Shown piece after piece: positions 51,118-61,800 of a stretch of 64,000 nucleotides of DNA; the first letter of the stretch is position 1; each line of letters opens with the position of its first letter. Position numbers and translations under genes: made by a program. The notes below the pieces were generated by a model. That model did no database searches. It was not told the DNA's origin and was given only the letters and a program-made list of their open reading frames with translations. This stretch comes from Petrosia ficiformis (lineage: Eukaryota > Porifera > Demospongiae > Haplosclerida > Petrosiidae): NCBI GenBank assembly GCA_947044365.1, contig OX345636.1, positions 59,709,537 through 59,773,536 of the forward strand, written 5' to 3'.

Positions 51118-52960
51118 AAATTTAGTGCAAATTTCATGAGTTTTATAATTACTCTATATTTTCCATTTTTTTGCGATTTCTAAAAGAAAATAATTAATAT
51201 TTATAATCAGTGCTGTAATTCTCTTACACCATTAATAATGAACATCCTAGAGGAAATGGTTGATGATTTTGTTCAAAAATAATTATACAGTTTGTGATTT
51301 TATACATCAATAATTACGTATATTGCCCACAGATGTACATTTGAAAACGAGGCTGGGTTAGTAGGGAAGGATAGTGTTACTATTTTAGTTAAGAATTGAT
51401 TTAAGCATTATAATCCCTACCATACTCTCTGATATGCTTGTGCATGCATCTATGTGTTGTATGCATAGGAAGTTGTGTCAATACAGTTGTGTAAGATCCT
51501 TTTAAAAGTAAAGAGAATAGATATCTGCATTTCAGGCATGAGAAAGTAAGCCATGAATGATGACAGCACAAGAACAGGCGGGTACCGGGGGTATTTTGAG
51601 TGCTTAGGGGCATTTAGGGTGCAATTGTGTTTGTTAGAGCACTCTCACGAGGGCTCTAAGTTACTTGGATCTATTACAGAATGTCGATTATGACATGTAT
51701 GTTGAATAATAATATAAGTATATTATAGAAGTTTATATTGATTATAGGTCCTTTAATCTGCAGTCGAAGTTACGTACTTTTTCTTTATTATTTTCTGAAA
51801 CTTGGCCTGTGTTTTCCCTGACTTATTAATCCTTTCATTTTGGCATCAAGTGTTTTTCTTGTGATATCAAATGTTGGATGACTAATAGCATCTAATAATT
51901 ACTGAAATTCAAGTTTGTCAATTTCTCTTAGATGGCATTGTAAAGAAGCAGTTATTTGGAACTATATTTTTCAAATTCACGACCTACAAACAGTACAGCG
52001 AAGATTGAACAGAGTCGGAGAGAGAGAGAGACGTAACATTTATATAATTATAGTTCATTCATTTACAATTAAATTTTTGATTGAAAATCGTAGTATATTT
52101 TGTTATTATTCTAGATAATACTTCTTTGAATGACCCTACTGCACTTAAATTGTAATAGGTTATAATTTACCACACCTGAAAAGTACTATGCTTAGAACAT
52201 ACTACGCTTGCCTAGCTTAAACTGCTGAAGGGGGTATTAAGCTATATATATATATAATTATAATACATATAATTATATATATACAGCTTAAAGCAATTGT
52301 ATAATAATACTGTATATATACTATGATAAGCATTGGAATACTGAATTGTTGACACAGTGACTGACACTACTTCTTGTAGGACTGCACACAGTGCTGTAAG
52401 TGAAATAGAGAATGTACATCATCTGTAAGTGAAAGAGAATGATAATCAATACATAAATACAAAAGACTGATCTTCATTGATGTATAAATTTTAATACATT
52501 TTTGATTGCATGATTTAATAATGATATTATATAGTATTTCTGCAATCTACAAGAAAATATTCACACCATTCCAAAAAAAACAAAAAAAAACAATGAAAAC
52601 AAGAATAATAAAAAACATTTTCAATAAAAGTGAAAGAAGATGTAGGGATGTCAAAACCCAAAAAGCAGGCAAACAAGGTTAGGAAGCTAACATAGGACCC
52701 AAAATTAAACAAACCACTTCCATAAAAAATCCATATAACCCTACATAAATAGTATTTCGTTTTATAGCGGTGTAAGTACTTATGTCTCTACAAACGTGTC
52801 TTGGGAAGCGCTAAAATTTATTTGCATCGTTAACCCCACACACAAAATTTTTAGAGTACTAGATATGTATGATGAGAAAACTGATAAAGAGACTGAGACA
52901 CATTCCAGAAAGCTTAACCTAACTGAGTAGTGAGACATTCGTCTATGAAATCCCCTTCCT
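51118..52960. other. Intergenic, no gene recognised
   Basis: Includes a diverged family B repeat (about 51400-51560: TTTTAAAAGTAAAGAGAAT, GGCATGAGAAAGTAAGCCAT), AT-rich tracts at 52240-52290 and an A-rich tract near 52575. No supported exon. Confidence 0.45.
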
Positions 52961-52967
52961 CAACCTG

Positions 52968-53012
52968 GCTCCAGTAGCTCAGATAATAGAGCATCTGACT
53001 AGAAATAGTTCT
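52968..53012 (+). pseudogene. tRNA-like head fragment
   Basis: CCAGTAGCTCAGATAATAGA then GCATCTGACTAGAAATAG resembles the 5' half of the tRNA-like genes at 14291, with box A but no box B. A truncated tRNA or SINE remnant. Confidence 0.4.
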
Positions 53013-53328
53013 TATATATATAATTATAATATTATATATATAAATTATATATACATACTTTTATAATTGTAGTTATAATAGCAGGTGCCTTTTATATTTT
53101 TATATAAGAGCAGCTGCTTTTATATCCCTGGTGACCTAGTCTACTTGATAATAATTTAATTTTTATTTCATTTATTATGCTCCATCAAGACTACATATGT
53201 GGAAATACATAGCTGCTCTATATAGTACATCTCTGGACCTAATGACTACACATGTGAGTGTATACTCCTCCTATAGAAGTGAAAGCTTTTTTCTTCATTA
53301 TATTATGTGCATGAACAAAAAGTTATTA

Positions 53329-54139
53329 AATCGGATGTAGAGAGTTCAGACCAGGACACTAATGATTACAAAATGATGCAGAAGGACTTTACAGATGTGT
53401 CAAATATTGTAAGACTTTAATATTATGCTCAAGTATTTTCATGCAGTTAATGAAGCTTTTTAAATGTTGTCATGTCATACTGCCCCATATTGATTACAGG
53501 AACTTTCAGTGAAGAAACGAAAACAAGAAGACTTAACCAGCAGCTATTTATCAGATATTGAGGATGCCGGACATTCTCTGATAATTCTAAGATTTATTAC
53601 AGTATGTAACCGATTACAGGAACATTCAATGAGGGAAGAATCATCTGTGATAACTGTTAAAAGATCAACCCTAATTCTCACAAAAAGAGTACAAGATTTA
53701 GAGCCCCCACTCCTAAGACCTTTTGAACTCCCACAAAATTTTCTACAGGCCATTACCATAGCCTTAATCGAATAAGAAGCTCACTGTAAAGTCTAGAGCA
53801 AAATTAATTACTACCATATCCCAGGCAGTGTACAGTGGTTATACCATACAAGATATACTTACAACCTACCCTGCAATCAAGTACCCTGATGAAGTAAGTA
53901 CTGTATGGTACATTTACATACTTATGCATGTCAAACAATTAATGTTTTGGTCATACAACATCTGTATTCTATATTTCCACATTTAGGTGATCCGCCAATT
54001 CAATACAGTAATGCAGAGAAATGTGGCCACAGAGTTTATAGAGCTTTGGAATGTCCTTGTTCCAAAGGTGTTATTACTAGCTGCTGATGATGAAGCAATT
54101 GGAACAAAGACTTTCTTGGACACATATTTACATCATTAG
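53329..54139 (+). pseudogene. Unrecognised multi-exon gene, frameshifted
   Basis: Three exon-like pieces. About 53329-53408 (DVESSDQDTNDYKMMQKDFT, donor GTAAGA), 53500-53893 (acceptor TTGATTACAG, donor GTAAGT) and 53987-54139 (acceptor CCACATTTAG, stop). Phases agree at the junctions. The middle exon reads ELSVKKRKQEDLTSSYLSDI ... PFELPQNFLQAI, meets a stop at 53773, and resumes one frame away (KLTVKSRAKLITTISQAVYS ... YPAIKYPDE). The last exon reads VIRQFNTVMQRNVATEFIEL and then WNVLVPKVLLLAADD. A helical protein of unknown family. The frameshift suggests a pseudogene; a sequence error would restore a gene. Confidence 0.55.
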
Positions 54140-54255
54140 GTGTCAGATGATATGTTGTATAATCATTTGTGGAAATAATGTGCTGTAGATCATTCACATT
54201 CTGGAAGTGCTTGTTATCTTTTACATGAAACTCTTCCCTTTCTCTCTTTGTAGAT

Positions 54256-54779
54256 TAAGTCACTTAGTGTGTCTGTTCTGCTTCAGATGTTTGAATTGAG
54301 CCACACTACAACGCTAGCGCTCGAGCGCTCGGTCAATTAATGGGCGTGGCGCGTATAGAACGCGCGCTCGAGCTGCAGAAAGAAAGCTGCTTGTAACTGC
54401 TGTAGAAAGACTAGAAACTGGAAATAATAGCTAGCTATTCTACGGTGACTACCTGAAATATATTCACAAAGTTCTACAAGGTCCTTTAAAAGGTAAAGAG
54501 AGTACTATAATAGGCTGTTGTGTTTCAGGCATGACAAAGTCAGCCGAGATTACTGAATGCTGGACACCAAGCAACATCATAACTTTTTCCTTTACATATC
54601 TTGTTATGGCTTCGTTTGAAATCCAAATCTTTATGAAGTGGCTTTCTAGTATTGGAATCCACGTTTTATGTTGATTTCACTTTCTTTACACTTATTTTCA
54701 TGTTGCAATACTTTTGAAGTCTACTGTAGTGTGGCTCAATTCAAACATCTGAAGCAGAACAGACACACTAAGTGACTTA
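54256..54779. mobile_element. Element with 54-bp near-perfect terminal inverted repeats, hosting a family B repeat
   Basis: TAAGTCACTTAGTGTGTCTG through TTGAATTGAGCCACACTACA at the left is repeated inverted at 54726-54779 without visible mismatch. Family B sequence (GAACGCGCGCTCGAGCTGCA, TAGCTAGCTATTCTAC) fills 54310-54590. Confidence 0.75.
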
Positions 54780-54789
54780 CAAGTGTATC

Positions 54790-55330
54790 TGGAGGTAAAG
54801 CAATATTAACATGATCTACATAAATAACTATACAGGGAAAGGATTTGAAATAATGCATAACAAGTATATCGAAATATTATCTGGAAACAATGGGGTCTTT
54901 TGCACCATTTATGATAAAGAATTATTTATCACATCATAACTTTTAATCTGTCACAAAAAAACTGCTGCAAAAGTGGGTGAGTGAAATGTCTCATCCACCA
55001 TCAACCATGATAATCCATTTGCGAAGGTACGTACATAATTATTCCTATAATAACTTAACCATAAATGATTCATCTTTGTAAGATTTTCATGGAAAGAAAA
55101 CAAAGGAGTAAAACTCCTATCCAGAGGAGCTTACTATTAATGATATTAAGGCGTGTGATGAGCCTAACAAATATATGAACATACAGCCATGATACAGGGC
55201 ATACACAAAACTGACTATACGTTATCTGACATGGCAGCTCATATAGCCTTTGCTCTTGAAGGAGGACATTGTATTGCTTATAATGTGGTAAACAGCCACT
55301 GGTTTGAAATGAGGTATAATTATAAATATT
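54790..55330. other. Intergenic, nothing recognised
   Basis: AT-rich. A - strand frame at 55070-55345 is short and shows no family features. Confidence 0.35.
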
Positions 55331-55361
55331 TAAATTAAATACCACTTCCCCATAACTATTA

Positions 55362-56219
55362 CAGTGGAACCTCTAATAACGAAACTTCTCTTTAACAAAA
55401 ACCTCTGCATATTGAAAATATTGCAATGTACCGACTTGTTTTCCTATTTAAATGATGATAATGCAACCTCCCTTTTAAACGAAAACTTCTCTGATACGAA
55501 ATAACGAAAGGCCTTTACTACACCAATTTCACTTCCATTTAACGAAAGAGGTGTGGCTACGCATGCGCACATCTACCTATCTACCTATCTACCTATCTAC
55601 CTATCTACCAATCTACCTATCTACCTATCATATGGTTAAGAATAAAACAATAGTCTGAAGTAAATTTGAATTGTGTAGAGAGGCAAATAGCTCTTTAAGT
55701 TTCTTGACATTTCAAGACCGTAACCAGCACTATTAATTTTGTCTCCTGTCACTGTGGCAAACCCCTTGTTGTAATCTCTCTGGAGAAAATAGGTTACTGC
55801 CAGAGAAATATTTAGAGGAATGTGGCCAACCATCTTTCAACACAGCAACTGCTGATCTGTCTTTGACATTATCAGGCTCTCTTCTCAAGAGCAATTCTTC
55901 CCCAATAAACGGAGTCCAAATGTCTTTGTAAGCATGATACCCTCTGATAAATGAGTTCACTTCAAGTTCTACTGACTTGTGGATGAAAGGCATTCTCGTA
56001 CATTAAGTCGCTTTCCTAGTATAGTAACCCACAATCAGCTGGACAACAGTAAACAAACAACTTTACATGATTTCTTTAATTAACTAAGCCAGACACTGTA
56101 ACCATCAATAATTTTGTTGTTTCATGATAAGTAATATTAAAACCTCTCTTTAATAAAAACCTCTTAATAATGAAAAAAATTGGCTGTCCCAAAAGTTTCA
56201 TTATTCGGAGGTTCCACTG
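55362..56219. mobile_element. pogo/Tigger-like nonautonomous element
   Basis: The ends CAGTGGAACCTC and GAGGTTCCACTG are inverted and flanked by TA on each side, the signature of pogo/Tigger elements. No transposase. The interior carries a CTACCTAT tandem tract (55568-55628) and a HIRAN-like gene fragment on the - strand. Confidence 0.85.
55690..55993 (-). pseudogene. HIRAN-like domain fragment, frameshifted
   Basis: From an ATG at 55993: MPFIHKSVELEVNSFIRGYH, then HAYKDIWTPFIGEELLLRRE and PDNVKDRSAVAVLKDG. Near 55825 the reading shifts by one frame to VGHIPLNISLAVTYFLQRD. The order RGYHxYKDIWTPxIGEELxxRREPxNxxDxxAVAVxKDG..VGHIP matches HIRAN-type domains abundant in sponge and cnidarian proteins, which bind DNA ends in HLTF-like proteins. 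Probably a host exon captured by the surrounding pogo-like element. Confidence 0.65.
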
Positions 56220-56565
56220 TATTACCCTCGCCGCGTAGCGTAGGCGGAAGGGTACGGTAATCGTTTTGTCTGTGTGTTAGCAATTTTTCTGGAAAAATAA
56301 AAACATTGACATTTCAAACGGGGTACTGGTAGACTTCAAATTATACAAGGAAAAAAATAACGTAGGAAATCTTCTAAAACCTTTTGGTTCTAAAGTTATG
56401 ACAATATTTATAACTCACAGTTACCTTTTCACGACTTTAAGATGAAACGAGGGCAATAAAGAGAGTAAATATGGACACACAAACACAAGTTATCCTGTTT
56501 CATGGCCTGTCACTAGCCAAGAAACATTTCAAACCAAAAACAATCGAGGTAATGGTTGCTACTAC

Positions 56566-57125
56566 TAGTCTGGCGTAGCCAGACCCACCGCTGAAGGGAG
56601 GGGGGTCTGGTGAAACGCGTATACTAAAGTTGTTCTAGTGGAATGCAATTACGTAATCTCAGTAGGTGTTGTATAAATATATACACTGCAGATGAAATAC
56701 CGGTAATTTCTGATCGCTGTCAGTGGACTTACAACAATTACTACTGATGGCTTTTCAATGGGGTAGAGATTATCAAACACCCAAGGAAGGCAAGCATAGC
56801 AAAGACTCTTTCCATACCCTGTTGGAAGCACACCAAATACATCTTCTCCTTTCACAACGCTGATTATCACATCCATCTGCTTATCCTTTAATGAATCATA
56901 CCCTAATCTCTTCGCAGCAGTCGTTGAAGCCATTACTACATCTGTTACTGCTGTCATTTCAGACCTCTTTTAATTTTCGCAGGTGATAATAATATTCATA
57001 ACAGTGATAATCATATTCATAAACAAATAATAATATTCATTGTGACCACAATCGCTGCACTGCAGGCTGCAGTAGAACAACTTTGGTATACGCGTTTCAC
57101 CAGACCCCCCTCCTACGCCAGACTA
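56566..57125. mobile_element. Mutator-like nonautonomous element (Pack-MULE-like)
   Basis: About 60-bp terminal inverted repeats: both ends read TAGTCTGGCGTAG and share GGTCTGGTGAAACGCGTATA; the left arm has 19 extra bases. A perfect 9-bp direct repeat TGCTACTAC flanks it (56557-56565, 57126-57134), the target length typical of Mutator transposases. It contains a RecQ-like gene fragment and no transposase. Family E copy 1 has a related uninterrupted site (GGTTGCTACAAC). Confidence 0.82.
56649..56957 (-). pseudogene. RecQ-like helicase N-terminal fragment
   Basis: From an ATG at 56957, 102 codons. It contains AAKRLGYDSLKDKQMDVI (RecQ Q-motif region), VLPTGYGKSLCYACLP (Walker A with Gly-Lys-Ser) and VVIVVSPLTAI (motif Ia), then drifts into element sequence and stops. 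Full RecQ helicases need a further 300 or more residues with DEAH and motifs III-VI, so this is inactive. It lies within Mutator-like ends, so it was probably transduplicated from a host gene. Confidence 0.8.
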
Positions 57126-57829
57126 TGCTACTACTGTCATTTGCATCAATCTTGCAACAAAAAATGTCAAAGCGGGAATGGGTGTGGTATAACATTTAGC
57201 CAATCAATTTACTCTGATCATGTGGTGTTTGCTGTAATGTTTTTTACTATTGTAAGTATAATTACGTCATCTCCGGTTTGAGAGCGCCGTTGCAAAATTA
57301 CTGGAAACGACAGTACTATACTTGATGCAAGCTACTTAGCTCCACCTACAGGCATGGTCTTGTAATTGTGCACGTGATGCTAAACACGTAATAGAGTGAT
57401 TCGTTTTCACACGTTGAGACACGTTGCATGGAGAATAGGATGTAAGATATATATATAAATTTTTCACTACGTTTTCACACATTGGAGACTTTTGAGGTAG
57501 ACTTGAGAACTTTTTCATTGTTTTTTGAAGGAAAACAGAGAATAATAATTAGATACAAATTATACATAATTATATATTATATTAGATACAAATTATACAT
57601 ATATAATTATATTCTTTCATTGATATTCTTGTTTTGTCTTTGTTTTAATGCCCATAAATGTTTTCAAATTTATATGTAACAAAAGTGTTGTTTGTTTCAT
57701 ACACAAACTTTATTATATTTAGAGTAGTGCTTTGTATCACTTTGCCACATAGGCGAGGGTCCCGTCCCGACGGTGCTCGTATTGAAGTGGTATTTAATTT
57801 TGTTGCCAAAGCAAGGCACCATTCCAATC

Positions 57830-58870
57830 GTGTTCCTGTGCTTTTTTCGGTTTTGATATGTATCCCTACATTCTTTAAAATGTTTATTATTTATAATTAC
57901 TATAATAGATAATTGAGTATAATGATGTCACTGGTGATTACATCAGTGCACTGTGTTGATGCTTTTGATAATTAAGAGAATTGTAGACTAGCTATCAATC
58001 TATCTATATACAACTTACGTAAGATATTTACATAATTGTTAAAATGACCACATTAAGTTTAGTCACCGGATGATAAACTGGTCACATTATTACTACAACT
58101 CAAAAAAATCTATTCAAAATGCTTTGTATTTTTAAATTTAACCTTTTTTTTCCCTTGAATTGATTGGGTTAAAGAAGGCCCAACCTTTGAACTAACTAGA
58201 AACACATTCATTGATGCACTTCCTGAATTATCAAATTTCCAAAGATAATGTACTAAATACCAACTAAATTATCACTGAAATTGGTTCTGGGCTACTGGCC
58301 TTTGCAATTCCCTATAATCAATTGTAGACGGTGTTCTGACCCTCCATTTCAACTGTCCTGGAGTTCCAACCTTTGGATGCATCTAGAATTGCTAATTACT
58401 ATAACACAAACAAAATTATAAATTAAATTATTAAAAAAACAATAATTACTATAATTATTAATATATTTCTTGAGATTCTTTTTGTTTATTGTGTGGATGT
58501 GTTTGTGACAATAATTGTAAAATATAAGAAGTTAGTTCATTTACCTGTAAAAAAATAGGAAAAGAAATGTATCACATTATAATATTATGTCTACGGAATT
58601 ATAATACTAATTCCATTTTATATAATATGACAAGGTTCAAAATGGTGATGATCGATAATTATATTGTATCACATGTACTGTACAATATTGGATTTTGGGT
58701 ATATTGATACACTGGATTGGGCAGTTTAGTAAACTTGGTTTCACACAAAAAGGACAGATAGACAGCCAGAACACCAGATTACAGTAACCCTTCGTTCCAC
58801 CTACGTGGGCAGGAGTCAACAAGATATATAATTTTTATACAGAGAAAAGATTATCACTATGATTACTTTG
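57830..58870. other. Region downstream of both convergent genes, no gene recognised
   Basis: AT-rich; a possible - strand polyadenylation signal (AATAAA, complement at about 58484) lies downstream of the - strand gene. No exon seen. Confidence 0.35.
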
Positions 58871-58879
58871 TTTGTGTCA

Positions 58880-58897
58880 TTAATAAGTCCACCATTG
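58880..58897 (-). CDS. - strand gene, possible terminal exon
   Basis: After TTTGCTTCAG a phase 0 frame reads QWWTY and a stop. The acceptor is good and the phase fits the previous exon, but 18 bp is too short for certainty. Confidence 0.4.
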   Translation of the reverse strand, partial: QWWTY

Positions 58898-61800
58898 CTG
58901 AAGCAAAGAAGTTTCTCATGTTTTAAACCCAATATAAACCGTACTAACAATAGTTAATAGTTATCTGTCTCCTACTCTTTATCGATAATATATGTCAGCT
59001 ATTAGTTTCTATATGCTATTGTTTATTGTACTAGCTCAAATTTGTGTTGTCTTATGAAACGCCCCATTCATAAATGATTTCAACCATTGTTTAGCCTAGC
59101 TTTGTGTCCATATTGTCACTTTATAAGTACATAAAATTTATACATAACACTCACTGATAATCTTCTTACTGGTACATATACATCATCTTCTGTAAGAGGA
59201 AGAAATGATAATAGATGTTCATAATGTAACATGATGTATATACCTTCTTGAGTCTTCATAGTTTTCAACACACTAACAAAATCCAATACACTATAATATA
59301 AAAGACATTCTTTAAAGAAGTACACACATTGCAGACACAACATGTGTGCATGAGGAGGTATGTTATAACTGTTTCGTACCATGGAAATTGGGCAATATGA
59401 AATTAATTTTTGTGATTATTGCCTAAACGTGACTTGCAATTATTGTAATATTGTAACTACTCATTGATACTGTCTATGATAACAAAAATAGGTTCATTTT
59501 TTAAAAGATGACTATTCCGATCCATGTTTAGATAGCATACAGCTTAAGATTAAGTGTTATACATGTAGTATTTTTCAACTCCATAATTATTATTATAATA
59601 ATTATAATATCTATTATTTAATACAATATATGTGATATGATTATTACAATGTATGTGGATATATTAAAACTATTACCCAACCCTACATGTAGCTGACAAT
59701 TGTAGAATGCTATCTTGATGCAGTCAGTGCCAACATTTCTCATAATGGCACTACAGTCATGCAGTGGCAACATGTGAGATGAGGCACTGTGGTTATACCA
59801 CATGCTATATGTTAGCATTGCTGGCCTTTTGATATTAAGCACTACATGCTACATATCAAGTATTTGTAACGAATGAATAGTCATTAAGTTCCTTAAATAA
59901 ATTATTTATGCAATTAAATTCATACTTGAAGGTATCTGGTAATAGTTCCCAAATTTGATGAGTTTGAAGAACATCTCCTTTTGAAAAATGAATCAGAGCT
60001 CGATGGAATAAAGCACATTGAAGAGGAGGAGATATCTGATAAAGATAAGAATATTAATCAAACATGTACATGTACATGAGAGCTTGTGGATTATTTTTTA
60101 GATGTTCTTGTAGAACTTTAGGAATATATTGCATCTAGAACAACTATTAGTTCCAGTTTATACGTAAATCTACAAGCAGCTTTCTTTTTGGAGGCCTGTA
60201 GAGCTTGAGTGCGCATTCCTTATTATGCGCCTCGCCATTATTTAACAGAGTCCTAAGGAATGACACCACTTCGCTACATATACAATGCATAGTCACGTAT
60301 GTGTCACACACATAAATATTCATTAAACCCCATGGAAAGCAATTATAGGGATGGCCCTGTAGCCCATAAAAACAAATTATGAATACCTGAGAGAAGACTT
60401 GTTTCATCATATGAATAGCGTCATCCCACAACTCATTATCCAATAGGATAGTCAATGCTTGTAGTTCAACATTAGGATAATCACTATGTGTATGGAATAT
60501 AATTATAAATGTATAATATACATGAATGTACATGTACATTCAACATTAGGATAATCACTGTGTGTATGGAATATAATTATAAATGTATAATATACATGAA
60601 TGTACATGTACATTAAACATTAGGATAATCACTATGTGTATGGAATATAATTATAAATATATAATATACATGAATGTACATGTACATTCAACATTAGGAT
60701 AATCACTGTGTGTATGGTATATAATTATAAATGTATAATATACATGAATGTACATGTACATTCAACATTAGGATAATCACTGTGTGTATGGAATATAATT
60801 ATAAATGTATAATATACATGAATGTACATGTACATTCAACATTAGGATAATCACTGTGTGTATGGAATATAATTATAAATGTATAATATACATGAATGTA
60901 CATGTACATTCAACATTAGGATAATCACTGTGTGTATGGTAATAACAATACTTATACACGAATGTACATGTACATGTACGTGTTTTAGTATGCACATACA
61001 TGTACATGTACATGTAGATGAATATATGTACATGTACATGTGCAATAGCTTCAGATGCCAACTAATAATAATTATTATTTCAAATGAAAAGAGACTATAC
61101 TTCAGTCCAATTCAACATTTTTATAGTGGTGGTGGTAGTTACATTTTTGAGAGTTAAAACACAATATGGCAACAGTTACTACTGTAAAGTACTGTTACTG
61201 ATGTACTACTGATACAGTGAATTCATATAGTAATAAAATGTACAGTATAGTACATGTATAGTACATGTACATATACACTGTACATGTAGTGTAATACCAT
61301 ATACATGTACGTGGAAATATTAACAGTTTGCTGTTCCCAGAGTATTGATGAATTACAGTTTGACGATTAACTAACCCTGTTGATACCTATAAACGTCAAG
61401 ATCAATTAATGGGTAACTCCTACAGAAGACGTCATGTATATCAACAGTTCAAATTTCTGAAGTCCTTTGATATTTTTCAATTATACAGGAGAGTACATGT
61501 ATTTAAATTTACTTTAAGCTAGTCCAAAAATTGAAGCTATACGAGTAACCAATCCAAATTGTAAGAGATCGAATTGACAAAGATGCTATATGTAAGTGTG
61601 GGTGCTGGCACTGACCACTGCACTTTCAAACACTTGGCTTGCTGCTTTTTTTCTGATTAAGAAAGCATGATTTTGGTATCTGCTTGTATGTCTTTCTTAC
61701 AAGGTTGAGATGTGGGTGTTGCCTTCGAGAGCAAAACACTCGCGCTATAGATCACTTTGCTATCTTTTGCAGCTAAAGAAGAGTACTACATGGCTTTCTT

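Larger units (their letters stand above)
56223..57773. mobile_element. Hairpin-ended repeat, family E copy 2
   Basis: Same 5' sequence as copy 1 (TACCCTCGCCGCGTAGCGTA, then GGAAAAATAAAAACATTGAC) and same right end (TAGGCGAGGGTCCCGTCCCG ACGG). It abuts the pogo-like element directly. GTATT may flank both sides. It is interrupted by the Mutator-like element at 56566-57125. Confidence 0.7.
55331..57823. mobile_element. Interrupted family G MITE enclosing a nested transposon stack
   Basis: The left remnant AAATTAAATACCACTTCCCC (55331-55350) and right remnant GAAGTGG with TATTTAATTTTGTTGCCAAA and GCAAGGCA (57784-57818) match the inner-left and right arms of the intact 163-bp copy at 13261-13423. 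Between them lie a pogo-like element, family E copy 2 and a Mutator-like element inside E. Confidence 0.65.

Noticed and set aside
60460..60990. CRISPR-like array at the 74-bp repeats
   Set aside because: The whole 74-bp unit is conserved without spacers; it is a tandem duplication of an exon boundary.
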